DNA of 64,000 nucleotides, taken from assembly GCA_028871795.1 (NCBI GenBank), contig JAGWMG010000001.1:278786-342785 (forward strand). Reading direction: 5' to 3'. Positions 31,958-41,646 of this stretch are shown here, one piece after another. The stretch's first letter is position 1. Every line of letters starts with the position of its first letter. The notes beneath the pieces were generated by a model. That model was not told where the DNA came from and did not search any database. It was given only the letters and a program-made list of their open reading frames with translations. Source of the DNA: Alphaproteobacteria bacterium (GTDB lineage: Bacteria > Pseudomonadota > Alphaproteobacteria > Micropepsales > Micropepsaceae). Both the position numbers and the translations under genes were made by a program.

Positions 31958-32957
31958 CGTGGGGTCCCTCGTCCAGCCACAGGGCGATCAACGCCCTTTC
32001 CACTTCGCGCGGATCGTCGAGTCGGCACAGCCGCGATTTTGCAACACGGCGCGCTTGCGCACAAATCGGCCAAGGGGCGCCTTCGACGTACCAGCCCAGA
32101 TGTTTGCGAAAGATCTTCAGTCCGAGGGCGTCGCCGTAGAAGCGCAGGCTGTCGTAAAAATGATCCAGCACGATGTCCGTCCGCCTCCGGAGATTGGGCT
32201 CGGCCATCGCCCCGCCGGTGTGCAAAGCCTGAGCGACGGCGCCGGCAATCCAGGGCCGCCCGCAGCCGGCACGGCCGATCATCACGGCGTCGGCGCCCGA
32301 CTGGCGCAGCGCTTCGCGGGCGGACACCTCGTCGACGATGTTGCCGTTGACGATGACGGGCAGGCGTGTCGCCGCCTTCACCTTCGCCACCGCGCGCCAA
32401 TCGGGCAAGCCTTTGTAGAATTGTTGGCGGGTGCGGCCGTGGACCGTGATCGCCTTCGCGCCGCAACGCTCGGCGCGGAGCGCCAGTTCTGCGGCGTTTC
32501 TGCTCGCATCGTCCCAGCCGAGCCGCATCTTCAAGGTGACGGGCCGGCCGGTTGCTCCGATCGCGGCTCGGATCAGGCTTTCGGCATGATCGAGGTTGCG
32601 CATCAGCGCCGAGCCGGAGAGCCCGCCGGTGACTTCCTTGGCCGGGCAACCCATGTTGAGGTCGATGATGTCCGCACCCGCCGCCTCCGCGATCGCAGCG
32701 CCCTTTGCCATCCAATGCGCCTCGCGCCCGGCGATCTGGACGACCATCAGCGGCAGGCCTTCGCCCACCGCCGCGCGCCGCACGACGTCGGGCCGTCCGG
32801 CGGCCAGCGCCTCGCACGCCACCATCTCGGTGACGACGTAAGGCGCGCCGAGTCTCGACGCGGCGCGGCGGAACGGCAGGTCGGACACGCCCGACATCGG
32901 CGCGGTCAAGACGCGGCCGGCGATGGTGACGTCGCCGATGCGGAATGTTTGGGTCAT
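31866..32957 (-). CDS. dusB: tRNA-dihydrouridine synthase (DusB-like)
   Basis: LTAPMSGVSDLPFRRAASRLGAPYVVTEM, DIIDLNMGCPAKEVTGGLSGSALMRN, ITVHGRTRQQFYKG, VMIGRAGCGRPWI. Confidence 0.94.
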   Translation of the reverse strand: MTQTFRIGDVTIAGRVLTAPMSGVSDLPFRRAASRLGAPYVVTEMVACEALAAGRPDVVRRAAVGEGLPLMVVQIAGREAHWMAKGAAIAEAAGADIIDLNMGCPAKEVTGGLSGSALMRNLDHAESLIRAAIGATGRPVTLKMRLGWDDASRNAAELALRAERCGAKAITVHGRTRQQFYKGLPDWRAVAKVKAATRLPVIVNGNIVDEVSAREALRQSGADAVMIGRAGCGRPWIAGAVAQALHTGGAMAEPNLRRRTDIVLDHFYDSLRFYGDALGLKIFRKHLGWYVEGAPWPICAQARRVAKSRLCRLDDPREVERALIALWLDEGPHDDQGRIDRMGIGERLADDRGASQPDQTVPA

Positions 32958-32988
32958 CTTTCGCGCCCATCCATAACAGTGGCGCGGC

Positions 32989-33178
32989 GTATCGCCAAAA
33001 TGGCCCAACAGAGACTGAAGCGCGTGCATGACGCATTTGGCACCTCAGAGACGGTCTCTGGCACACGACGTTGAACCAGTCGGCGCGAATTCGTCCGATA
33101 TTCCCGTCGGGTGCGCCGTAGCGTAAAATACATCAATACATTGATATTAAAAGAGAAATTTACTGGCGGAGCCGGAGT
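32989..33178. repeat. Dispersed repeat, copy A, ending in 14 nt of the tRNA-Ser 3' end
   Basis: GTATCGCC(A/G)AAATGGCCC...GAAG...GCGTGCAT...CAGAGACGGTCTCTGG...GCGAATTCG...TTGATATTAAA(A/G)GAGAAA...ACTGGCGGAGCCGGAG shared with 61992-62195 and, in part, 59266-59400. Confidence 0.85.
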
Positions 33179-33345
33179 CCCTGATTTGAAAATGGCCATG
33201 CGCCAATGACGGCGGAGGGCGCCTCGCCCAAAAGCCGAACAAAAGCGTCTTGAATCGCGATCGATGTCTGCTGCGAGCGCGACTGTACCGGTTTGCGGCG
33301 CGGCTTTCGCGCGATCTGCCCCTGCTTCGTCATCGGCTTGAAAAC
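33164..33345 (-). pseudogene. TetR-family regulator N-terminal fragment truncated at the tRNA-Ser 3' fragment
   Basis: Minus-strand frame MTKQGQIARKPRRKPVQSRSQQTSIAIQDAFVRLLGE then abrupt loss of similarity and stop in ...GLRLRQ* (the tRNA 3' fragment). Confidence 0.5.
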
Positions 33346-33412
33346 CCGAACACCTGAGCGGTGAGTTTGGACTAGACTGACGCCAGTTAGGCTCCGGGAA
33401 CAATGATTTTTC

Positions 33413-35137
33413 ATGTCACGGGAGAGACAGAACATGCCAAACGTCGCCAGACAAGCCGCAGCTGCGAACGAGACCAAATTGGCGGGTCAGGACCGCTACG
33501 GCGCGGCGACTCACGAAGTGCTGAACCAGCCGTTCGAACTCGTGGATTTCAATTTGTTCGCCTCGGACGTTGCGCTCAAGGAGGCGGTGGCGCGCGAGGG
33601 AGCAGGCTGGGCCGAGGCGGAACTTACGCAATTTGGCGCCCGCTTTGGCTCGGCGGAATATCTCGAACTCGGTGCCCTCGCCAACAAGCATCAACCCGAA
33701 TTCGATACGCACGATCGCTACGGGCGGCGCATCGACCTCGTGCGCTTTCATCCTTCCTATCATACGCTGATGCGCACCGCGATCGAAGCAGGGCTGCACG
33801 CATCGCCCTGGAGCGATCCGCGTCCCGGCGCCCATGTCGCGCGCGCGGCGCGTTCTTACATGCATTCGCAAGTCGAGGCCGGTCATGGTTGTCCGATCAC
33901 CATGACCTTCGCGGCGACGCCGTGTCTCCTCCTGCAGCCCGACCTCGCTGAGAAATGGCTGCCGAAAATCATGTCGCGCGTCTACGATCCGCGCAACGTG
34001 CCTGTCGAGCAAAAGCAGGGCGCGACCATCGGTATGGCGATGACCGAGAAGCAGGGCGGCTCGGACGTGCGCGCCAACACCACGCGCGCCATTCCGATCG
34101 GCGTGGAAGGTCCGGGCCAGGCTTATGAGCTTGTCGGCCATAAATTCTTCGTCTCGGCGCCAATGTGCGACGCTTTTCTGCTTCTGGCGTGGGCGCCCAA
34201 CGGGTTGTCCTGCTTCCTGGTGCCGAGGTGGCGGCCCGATGGGACAAAAAATCCGCTGCAGATTTTGCGGCTCAAGAAGAAGATGGGCAACGTCTCGAAT
34301 GCATCGTGCGAAACCGAATTGCGCGGCGCCCTTGGCTGGATGGTCGGCAAGGAAGGGCGAGGCGTGGCAACCATCCTCCAAATGGTCGCGATGACCAGAT
34401 TCGACTGCATGGTCGGATCGTCGGCGGGGATGCGCATGGCGACCAGCCAGGCGATCGATCATTGCCGCCAGCGAAAAGCCTTCGGCAAATTGCTGATCGA
34501 TCAACCCGTGATGCAGAACGTGCTCGCCGAACTTGCGGTTGAGGCGGAAGCCGCCGCCGCATTGACGATGCGTATCGCGCGCGCACTCGACAATCGCAGT
34601 GATGCCCATGAAGCCCGGCTGATCCGGCTGGGCACGGCGCTGGGCAAATATTGGATTTGCAAGCGCACGCCGGCGCACGCGCATGAAGCCATGGAATGTA
34701 TCGGCGGATCGGGCGTTATGGAAGATTCGCCCATGCCTCGGCTTTATCGCGAGGCGGCGGTCAATGCCATTTGGGAAGGCAGCGGCAATATCCAGTGCCT
34801 TGACGTTCTGCGGGCTTTATGCCGTACGCCCGAAACGCTTGACGCCTATTTCGCCGAGGTTGATACGGCGCGTGGCGGTCACGCCGCGCTCGACCGCCAT
34901 ATCGACTCGTTGAAAGAGGACATGCGCGAAACATCCGATTTTGAATATCGCGCGCGCGACCTCGTCGATCGTCTGGCTTTGAACTTTCAGGGGAACCTCT
35001 TGGTCAAACACGCGCCAGCCGGAGTGGCCGACGCCTTTTGCCGTTCCCGGCTCGACGGACGTGGCCATCACCTATACGGGGCGTTGCCGCGCGGCATCGA
35101 TTTCCAGGCCATCATCGAACGCGCGGCGCCGCGCTGA
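33413..35137 (+). CDS. Acyl-CoA dehydrogenase (AidB-like subfamily)
   Basis: EKQGGSDVRANTTRA, KFFVSAPMCDAFLLLA, ECIGGSGVMEDSPMPRLYREAAVNAIWEGSGNIQCLDVLRA. Confidence 0.93.
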   Translation: MSRERQNMPNVARQAAAANETKLAGQDRYGAATHEVLNQPFELVDFNLFASDVALKEAVAREGAGWAEAELTQFGARFGSAEYLELGALANKHQPEFDTHDRYGRRIDLVRFHPSYHTLMRTAIEAGLHASPWSDPRPGAHVARAARSYMHSQVEAGHGCPITMTFAATPCLLLQPDLAEKWLPKIMSRVYDPRNVPVEQKQGATIGMAMTEKQGGSDVRANTTRAIPIGVEGPGQAYELVGHKFFVSAPMCDAFLLLAWAPNGLSCFLVPRWRPDGTKNPLQILRLKKKMGNVSNASCETELRGALGWMVGKEGRGVATILQMVAMTRFDCMVGSSAGMRMATSQAIDHCRQRKAFGKLLIDQPVMQNVLAELAVEAEAAAALTMRIARALDNRSDAHEARLIRLGTALGKYWICKRTPAHAHEAMECIGGSGVMEDSPMPRLYREAAVNAIWEGSGNIQCLDVLRALCRTPETLDAYFAEVDTARGGHAALDRHIDSLKEDMRETSDFEYRARDLVDRLALNFQGNLLVKHAPAGVADAFCRSRLDGRGHHLYGALPRGIDFQAIIERAAPR

Positions 35138-35180
35138 CACGCCTTGTCGGCATTGCACCGCTGATTTTGGAAATTTTCCA

Positions 35181-36635
35181 TCAAGTCGTACTTGAATAGA
35201 CCGATAGGCCCCTGCGGTTTTCGTCGACTGCGAGCTTGTACTGCAGCGACGGCACCGCGCGGTCGGCGCAATCCGTTCGTTCGCAGATCCGGCAGCTCAC
35301 GCCGATCGGCGTGACGATCAGCGGGTCTTCGAGCGCCAGACCGTCTGCGTAAGCGACCTCGCGCGCATGGGACAAAGGGCAGCCCAGGCCGATCGCCAGC
35401 TGGGTGACCCTGGAACCGAAAGGGCGGTTGCGGCTTTGCCGGCCGATCGGCGTGATGGTCCGCGCGACGCAGAAATAAGCGGCGCCGTCGGGCATCTGGC
35501 TGACCTGGACGCGCAACATCCCCGGCGTGGCGAAGGCGTCATAGACGTTCCAGCGCGGGCAGGCCGCGCCGAAGCGGGCGATGCGAATGCCGGAACCGCT
35601 GAAGCGCTTGGAGATATTGCCGGCAATGTCGACCCGGATGAGATGAAAGGGCACGCCTTCCGCACCGGCCCGCCGCAATGTGGTCAGGCGGTGGCAAACC
35701 TGTTCGAAGCTGGCGCCGAAACGGTGCTGCAGGATGTCCAGGTCGTGGCGCGTGGCGCGCGCCGCTTCGCGAAAGCGCGCATAAGGCATCATCACCGCGG
35801 CGGAGAAATAATTTGCCAAGGCGGAGCGCGCCAGCATGCCCGCTTCCTGCGTCGTGAACTTGCCGCGGCCGGTGAGCCGGTTGATCTCGTCATGCCAGCC
35901 GAGCAAGGCGATCTGATGGGCGAGCTGGAAGTTGCGGCTCTGCGGCGGCAGCATTTCCGAGAGACGGAGCTGGCGCTGCAGCGGTCTGTACTCCCGTAGC
36001 GTGCTGCCCATGGTTTCGGCCGGCAGCACGGCGACGTCTACGGCAAAGCGCATCGCCAACAGCGTGACCAGCCCCGGATAGAGATTGTCCAGCGACAGGC
36101 CATGCTCGGTCCACAGCGTTTCGGCGGCGAGCTCGAGATTGTGGAAATAATTGCCGTGCTGGTGGATGAAGTCCGAGACTTCCTCCGAGGGCATGCCGGC
36201 CGGCAATGCGATGATTTCACCGCCCGCGTTGTTGTCGTCGCCGTATGGCTCGCTGTCCGGGGCGCGGGACGGTGTCCGCGCGCCGCGGCTGGCCTGGTAG
36301 AGCGTCAACAGCGCCCTGCCCAGCGCCGGCGAGACGTTCACCAGTTCTTTCAGGTCGGCGGACTTGATGGCGTGGACGTCGAACAGCGGATCGGAAAAAG
36401 CCTCCATCAGGTCTGACAGCAATTGCGGCTCGTCGTCGGCGTTGAACAGATCGATGTCGACCGAGAAGCGCTGCACCAGCTTGAGGAGGACCGGTACCGT
36501 GATCGGCCGCTGGTTATGTTCCAGCAGGTTGAGATAGCTCGCGCTGATCTCGAGCTGCTGGGCCATTTGGGCCTGTGTGAGTTTGCGCTCGTGGCGCAGG
36601 CGGCGGAGTTTGCCGCCTAGACGTGTGTCCACCAT
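35181..36635 (-). CDS. RamB/ScfR-type XRE regulator with IrrE-like domain and C-terminal DUF2083-type region
   Basis: KLRRLRHERKLTQAQMAQQLEISASYLNLLEHNQRPITVPVLLKL; cysteine-containing C-terminus (CRICERTDCADR); divergent from aceA. Confidence 0.9.
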   Translation of the reverse strand: MVDTRLGGKLRRLRHERKLTQAQMAQQLEISASYLNLLEHNQRPITVPVLLKLVQRFSVDIDLFNADDEPQLLSDLMEAFSDPLFDVHAIKSADLKELVNVSPALGRALLTLYQASRGARTPSRAPDSEPYGDDNNAGGEIIALPAGMPSEEVSDFIHQHGNYFHNLELAAETLWTEHGLSLDNLYPGLVTLLAMRFAVDVAVLPAETMGSTLREYRPLQRQLRLSEMLPPQSRNFQLAHQIALLGWHDEINRLTGRGKFTTQEAGMLARSALANYFSAAVMMPYARFREAARATRHDLDILQHRFGASFEQVCHRLTTLRRAGAEGVPFHLIRVDIAGNISKRFSGSGIRIARFGAACPRWNVYDAFATPGMLRVQVSQMPDGAAYFCVARTITPIGRQSRNRPFGSRVTQLAIGLGCPLSHAREVAYADGLALEDPLIVTPIGVSCRICERTDCADRAVPSLQYKLAVDENRRGLSVYSSTT

Positions 36636-36651
36636 GGCCGCTCAGTATGAA

Positions 36652-36695
36652 ATTTACAGATTTACACAATTGCATTGTCGGCAAGTCCTGTAAAT
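36652..36695. promoter_or_regulatory. Inverted repeat ATTTACAG...CTGTAAAT in the regulator/aceA divergent intergenic region, candidate operator
   Basis: Perfect 8-bp arms at 36652-36659 and 36688-36695; CAGATTTA also repeated directly nearby. Confidence 0.55.
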
Positions 36696-36788
36696 ATCAG
36701 ATTTATGTATTAATATCATATAGTTATTGCATTTGTTCAGTTGTCGCTAATTATTGAGAACGGAAGATCATCGCATTCGGGAGTAAAA

Positions 36789-38054
36789 ATGCTTACACAG
36801 GGACATTCTGCAAGATTTGCCGGTATCCAGCGCGATTTCACCTCCCAGGACGTCGCAAAGCTGCGGGGTTCGGCGCGGATCTCTCACACACTCGCTGAAA
36901 AGGGCGCGGCCCGGCTGTGGGCTGCCCTGCACGGAAAGCCGTTCGTCCGGGCGCTCGGAGCCTTCACCGGCAACCAGGCGCTGCAGATGGTCAAGGCCGG
37001 CCTCGACGCCATCTATCTCTCGGGCTGGCAGGTTGCCGCCGACGCCAACAACGCCGGCGAGATGTATCCCGACCAGAGCCTCTACCCGAGTTCGAGCGTG
37101 CCGGAAGTGGTGCGCCGCATCAACCGCACGCTCCAGCGCGCCGACCAGATCGACCACTTGGAGGGACGCGAGGGAACCGACTGGTTCGTGCCGATTGTTG
37201 CCGATGCCGAAGCCGGTTTTGGCGGGCCGCTCAACGCATTCGAACTGATGAAAGCGATGATCGAAGCCGGAGCGGCGGCGGTGCACTACGAAGATCAACT
37301 CGCCTCCGAAAAGAAGTGCGGCCATCTTGGCGGCAAGGTCCTGGTCCCGACCCAGGCCTTCATCCGCACCCTCAATGCGGCGCGGCTTGCGGCAGACGTC
37401 CTCGGCGTGGAGACGCTGCTGATCGCCCGCACCGATGCCCATTCCGCGCAGCTGATCACCGCCGACATCGATCCGCGCGACCATGCGTTTCTCACCGGAG
37501 AGCGCACGCCGGAAGGATTCTACCGCCTGCGCGCCGATGCCGGTGTGAGGCATGCCATTGCCCGCGGCCTCGCCTATGCGCCTTATGCCGATCTGCTGTG
37601 GTGGGAAACGTCGAAGCCGGACCTGGGCGAGGCGCGCGAATTCGCGGCGGAGATACACCGCCAGTTCCCCGGCAAGCTGCTGGCGTACAACTGCTCGCCC
37701 TCTTTCAATTGGCGGGCGAAGCTGGACGAGAGAACCATCGCGACCTTCCAGGACCAATTGGGCGAGATGGGTTACAAGTTCCAGTTCGTCACGCTTGCCG
37801 GCTTCCACAGCCTCAACTACGCTACGTTCCAGCTGGCCAGCAACTATCGCAGCCGCGGTATGGCGGCGTATTCCGAACTGCAGCAGGCGGAATTCGCCGC
37901 CGAAAGCCGGGGATACACCGCAACGCGCCACCAGCGCGAAGTGGGCACGGGCTATTTCGACGCCGTGACGTTGGCGATCTCCGGCGGCAACTCGAGTACG
38001 ATGGCAATGGCCGACTCGACGGAAGCCGCCCAGTTCATCAAAGCGGCCGAATAA
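36789..38054 (+). CDS. aceA: Isocitrate lyase
   Basis: [56 protein letters not shown]. Confidence 0.97.
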   Translation: MLTQGHSARFAGIQRDFTSQDVAKLRGSARISHTLAEKGAARLWAALHGKPFVRALGAFTGNQALQMVKAGLDAIYLSGWQVAADANNAGEMYPDQSLYPSSSVPEVVRRINRTLQRADQIDHLEGREGTDWFVPIVADAEAGFGGPLNAFELMKAMIEAGAAAVHYEDQLASEKKCGHLGGKVLVPTQAFIRTLNAARLAADVLGVETLLIARTDAHSAQLITADIDPRDHAFLTGERTPEGFYRLRADAGVRHAIARGLAYAPYADLLWWETSKPDLGEAREFAAEIHRQFPGKLLAYNCSPSFNWRAKLDERTIATFQDQLGEMGYKFQFVTLAGFHSLNYATFQLASNYRSRGMAAYSELQQAEFAAESRGYTATRHQREVGTGYFDAVTLAISGGNSSTMAMADSTEAAQFIKAAE

Positions 38055-38096
38055 AGTCATGGCGCCGCGGGCCGGCGTCGCGTGAAAGGACGGAAG

Positions 38097-40283
38097 ATGG
38101 GCGACGAGCGCGTCCGACGGGGCCCGCTTCGCGTGGCGAAGGTCTTGCACGACTTCATCAATGACGAAGTGCTGCCGGGCACGGACCTGCCGGAAGAGGG
38201 CTTTTGGTCCGCCTTTGACGCCATGCTGCACGATCTGGCGCCGCAGAATCGCGCCCTGCTCGCCCGCCGGGACGATCTGCAGCATCGCATCGACGATTGG
38301 CATCGCGCGCATCGTTCCTTCGATGCCGTCGCTTATAAGGTCTTTCTCCGCGAGATCGGTTATCTGGAAGCGGAAGGCGAGGACTTCTCCATCGCCACCG
38401 AACGGCTCGATCCGGAAATCTCCACCATAGCGGGTCCGCAATTGGTGGTCCCGGTGACGAATGCCCGCTTTGCGCTGAACGCCGCCAACGCACGCTGGGG
38501 CAGCCTCTACGACGCGCTCTACGGCACCGACGCGCTTTCCGGCCCGCTTCCGCGCGTCGGCTACGACGCCGAACGCGGCGCCAGGGTCATCGCCTTTGCT
38601 CGCGACTTCCTCGATCAAGTTGCGCCGCTGGCCGACGGCTCCCATAAGGAAGTCGGCACCTATCGCGCGGAAGATGGTCGGCTCGCGGTCACGCTGACAA
38701 ACAACCGCTTGTGCGGCCTCGCCGACCCGCAAAAATTCGTCGGCTATCGCGGCGGCGCCGCATCGCCGTCCGCGATCTTGCTGGCCAATAACGGCCTGCA
38801 TGTCGAAATCGGCATCGACCGCGGGCATCCCATCGGGCGAACCGACGCCGCGGGAGTGTTCGACGTCATTCTCGAAGCGGCGGTCACCACGATCATGGAC
38901 TGCGAGGACTCGGTCGCGACGGTCGACGCCGAGGATAAGACAGCCGCATACCGCAACTGGCTGGGTCTGACCAAGGGCACGCTGACCGCCAGCTTCGAAA
39001 AGGGCGGCGGCCTGGTCGCTCGCCGCCTCAACGCGGATCGTACTTACACTGCGCCGGACGGCAGGCCATTTTCGCTCACGGGGCGGTCGCTGATGCTGGT
39101 CCGCAATGTCGGCCATCTGACGATGAGTGAGGCAGTGCTGCTCGAAAACGGCGAAGCGGCGCCGGAAGGCATCTTGGATGCGATGATCACCTGCGCCATC
39201 GCGCTGCACGATTTCCGCCCAAGGGAAAATGGCGGGAACTTGCGGCGCAATTCGCCCGCCGGATCGATCTACATCGTCAAACCGAAGATGCACGGTTCGG
39301 ACGAGGTGGCGTTCACCGACCGTTTGTTCGCCCGCGTGGAGGACGCCCTGCGCCTGCCGCGGCACACGATCAAGGTCGGCATCATGGACGAGGAGCGGCG
39401 CACCTCGGCCAACCTCAAGGAATGCATCCGTGCGGTGCGCCATCGCATCGCCTTCATCAACACCGGTTTCCTGGACCGCACGGGCGACGAAATCCACACC
39501 TCGATGGCGGCCGGCGCGATGATCCGCAAGAACGACATGAAATCGTCCGCCTGGATCAGGGCCTACGAAGACCGCAATGTCGATGTCGGCTTGGCGTGCG
39601 GCCTGAAAGGGCGGGCGCAGATCGGCAAGGGAATGTGGGCGATGCCCGATCGCATGGCCGACATGCTGTCGGCCAAGATCGCCCATCCTCTCGCCGGTGC
39701 GAACACGGCGTGGGTGCCGTCGCCCACCGCTGCGACTCTGCACGCCCTGCATTACCACAAGGTCGATGTCGCGGCGCGGCAGGAGACACTGAAGAATCGC
39801 CCATGCGTACCGGTCGGCGATCTTCTGGCCATTCCTTTGGCCTCACGGCCGCAATGGCCGGCGGCCGACATCCAGCAGGAGCTCGACAACAACGTTCAGG
39901 GCATTCTCGGCTATGTCGTGCGCTGGATCGATCAGGGAATCGGCTGTTCGAAAGTTCCGGACATCGACAATGTCGGGCTGATGGAAGACCGTGCCACCTT
40001 GCGTATTTCCAGCCAGCATATCGCCAATTGGCTGCATCACGGCGTTTGCACGGCGGACCAGGTGCTCGCGACGCTCGAACGCATGGCCGCGGTGGTCGAC
40101 CGCCAGAATGCCGGCGATCCGGCCTATCGGCCGATGGCGCCCGACTTGGCGCACAGCATTGCTTTCCAGGCGGCCAGGGCGCTGATTTTCGAAGGCCGGG
40201 ATCAGCCGAACGGATATACGGAACCCATATTGTATCGCTATCGTGCGATGGCAAAACTGCGCCGCGCTGCGCCGAACTGTTAG
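38097..40283 (+). CDS. glcB: Malate synthase G
   Basis: [84 protein letters not shown]. Confidence 0.97.
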   Translation: MGDERVRRGPLRVAKVLHDFINDEVLPGTDLPEEGFWSAFDAMLHDLAPQNRALLARRDDLQHRIDDWHRAHRSFDAVAYKVFLREIGYLEAEGEDFSIATERLDPEISTIAGPQLVVPVTNARFALNAANARWGSLYDALYGTDALSGPLPRVGYDAERGARVIAFARDFLDQVAPLADGSHKEVGTYRAEDGRLAVTLTNNRLCGLADPQKFVGYRGGAASPSAILLANNGLHVEIGIDRGHPIGRTDAAGVFDVILEAAVTTIMDCEDSVATVDAEDKTAAYRNWLGLTKGTLTASFEKGGGLVARRLNADRTYTAPDGRPFSLTGRSLMLVRNVGHLTMSEAVLLENGEAAPEGILDAMITCAIALHDFRPRENGGNLRRNSPAGSIYIVKPKMHGSDEVAFTDRLFARVEDALRLPRHTIKVGIMDEERRTSANLKECIRAVRHRIAFINTGFLDRTGDEIHTSMAAGAMIRKNDMKSSAWIRAYEDRNVDVGLACGLKGRAQIGKGMWAMPDRMADMLSAKIAHPLAGANTAWVPSPTAATLHALHYHKVDVAARQETLKNRPCVPVGDLLAIPLASRPQWPAADIQQELDNNVQGILGYVVRWIDQGIGCSKVPDIDNVGLMEDRATLRISSQHIANWLHHGVCTADQVLATLERMAAVVDRQNAGDPAYRPMAPDLAHSIAFQAARALIFEGRDQPNGYTEPILYRYRAMAKLRRAAPNC

Positions 40284-40825
40284 ACGACCACCGGTGTAAA
40301 AACGCGGGATGCCGCCTCTGGTTAAGAGGTGCGACAGTCTGCGTCGCGCCATAGTCCTTCGCTGGACCAGCGAAATGGACCAGGACGAGATTTTGTCCGG
40401 TTTTGCTGCTGCACGCCTCTAATTACTTCAAGGCGTTAGCTTGAAACTGGCGGCGGAGGCAGTCTGCCGCGAACGCGTCTTACCCCTCATTCCCTGCTGT
40501 GCGGGAATTTACCAGGGTATTTTGCCAAATTCGGCGAAAAAAGTCATCTGACGGCGTAATTTTAGCCGGACATTCCGGGCACTTACGCACGAATTCCCTA
40601 ATTCAGGAACAGGGAACCTGTTCTTGCTGAGCAGGGAAAGAAAATATGGATCTGCCCCCGCGACGGGAATTGTTCCGCGGCGACGACCCCAAGGCTCCGA
40701 TATTCAATCCCGCAACCGTCGGGCGCCGCTGAACGTGTGATTGACGCCAGCGAAGCCTTAAACATAGAGGAACTCACAAGGCTAGCGCGGCCCAGATTAT
40801 CGGTCGGGTCCGAATGCTGAGACAT

Positions 40826-41125
40826 TCAGGCAGCCCGTTCGGCGACAGCTTCCATCACCTCCTTGGGGCGATGTTGGATGGCGAGGAGATAGGCAGCGGC
40901 CGGCGCATCAGGGTACCGCCGGCCCTGCTCCCAGTTCTTGAGCGTTGCGAGCGGAATCCGAAAGGACACCGAAAACCGCTGCTGGGACATGTGGAGCGAC
41001 CGGCGGATGGCCCGAACGTCGGGAACATCCACCACAGTCACCCGCATGCCAGGCACCTTCTTGCCCTTGGTAAGCTCCACAGCCTGGCCCAGGCTGGTAA
41101 CCAAGTCTTCGCCGAACTTGCTCAT
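40826..41125 (-). CDS. HTH antitoxin of RelE/HigB-type toxin-antitoxin pair
   Basis: VPDVRAIRRSLHMSQQRFSVSFRIPLATLKNWEQGRRYPDAPAAAYLLAIQHRP; ATGA overlap with the upstream toxin gene. Confidence 0.88.
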   Translation of the reverse strand: MSKFGEDLVTSLGQAVELTKGKKVPGMRVTVVDVPDVRAIRRSLHMSQQRFSVSFRIPLATLKNWEQGRRYPDAPAAAYLLAIQHRPKEVMEAVAERAA

Positions 41126-41493
41126 CTACGGCCTCCTTGCGGGCGCCTGTTTCGGGCCGCAGTTTTCAGAACCACAGTTAATTTCCGCACGGCCTTCTTT
41201 TCGTCCGGCGTCATGTCTTCGCGCGCTGCCTTGGCATAAACCATCAGCAGATAGAGCGGGCTTTCGGGGTCGTAGTAGAAGTAAACGACCCGAACCCCAC
41301 CTCTCTTGCCGCTCCCGGCTCTCAGCCAACGGAGCTTTCGGACACCGCCAGTCTCCGGAATGATGTCCCCGGCCTCGGGGTTGCGCGCGATGAAATCCAC
41401 GAAATCGTCGTGTTCGGCTGTGTCCCAAATATCGTTCGCCTGCCGCACAAAGAGCGGGGTTTCGGCGACGGTAATAATTGGCCGACCAGCCAT
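41122..41493 (-). CDS. RelE/HigB-family toxin
   Basis: FVRQANDIWDTAEHDDFVDFIARNPEAGDIIPETGGVRKLRWLRAGSGKRGGVRVVYFYYDPESPLYLLMVYAKAAREDMT. Confidence 0.9.
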   Translation of the reverse strand: MAGRPIITVAETPLFVRQANDIWDTAEHDDFVDFIARNPEAGDIIPETGGVRKLRWLRAGSGKRGGVRVVYFYYDPESPLYLLMVYAKAAREDMTPDEKKAVRKLTVVLKTAARNRRPQGGRR

Positions 41494-41505
41494 GAAGCCC
41501 TATAT

Positions 41506-41551
41506 ACGCCAATGGCGCCCAATTATCCAGCAAAAAGACGCCAATGGCGCC
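41506..41551. promoter_or_regulatory. Two direct repeats ACGCCAATGGCGCC, 32 bp apart start-to-start, candidate TA operator
   Basis: Identical 14-mers at 41506-41519 and 41538-41551 immediately upstream of the toxin gene. Confidence 0.6.
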
Positions 41552-41615
41552 TACGCGGCCCACCGTGTGGCCGTAGGCGCGCAATTTTTGTGGACATCGT
41601 TCTAAGAATATTGAC

Positions 41616-41633
41616 CACAACGAATATGTTGTG
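41616..41633. promoter_or_regulatory. Inverted repeat CACAAC-GAATAT-GTTGTG, candidate operator of the ImmA/XRE gene
   Basis: Perfect 6-bp arms 14 bp upstream of ATG 41647. Confidence 0.5.
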
Positions 41634-41646
41634 TTCATATTCCGTC

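Noticed and set aside
33046-33060. Adjacent BsaI/BsmBI-like sites (GAGACGGTCTC) suggesting a cloning scar
   Set aside because: The same palindrome occurs in three diverged natural repeat copies, with CAGAGACCGTCTCTG in copy B, so engineering is not indicated.
36768-39758. 996-aa minus-strand ORF opposite aceA/glcB
   Set aside because: Antisense shadow of two confidently identified enzymes.
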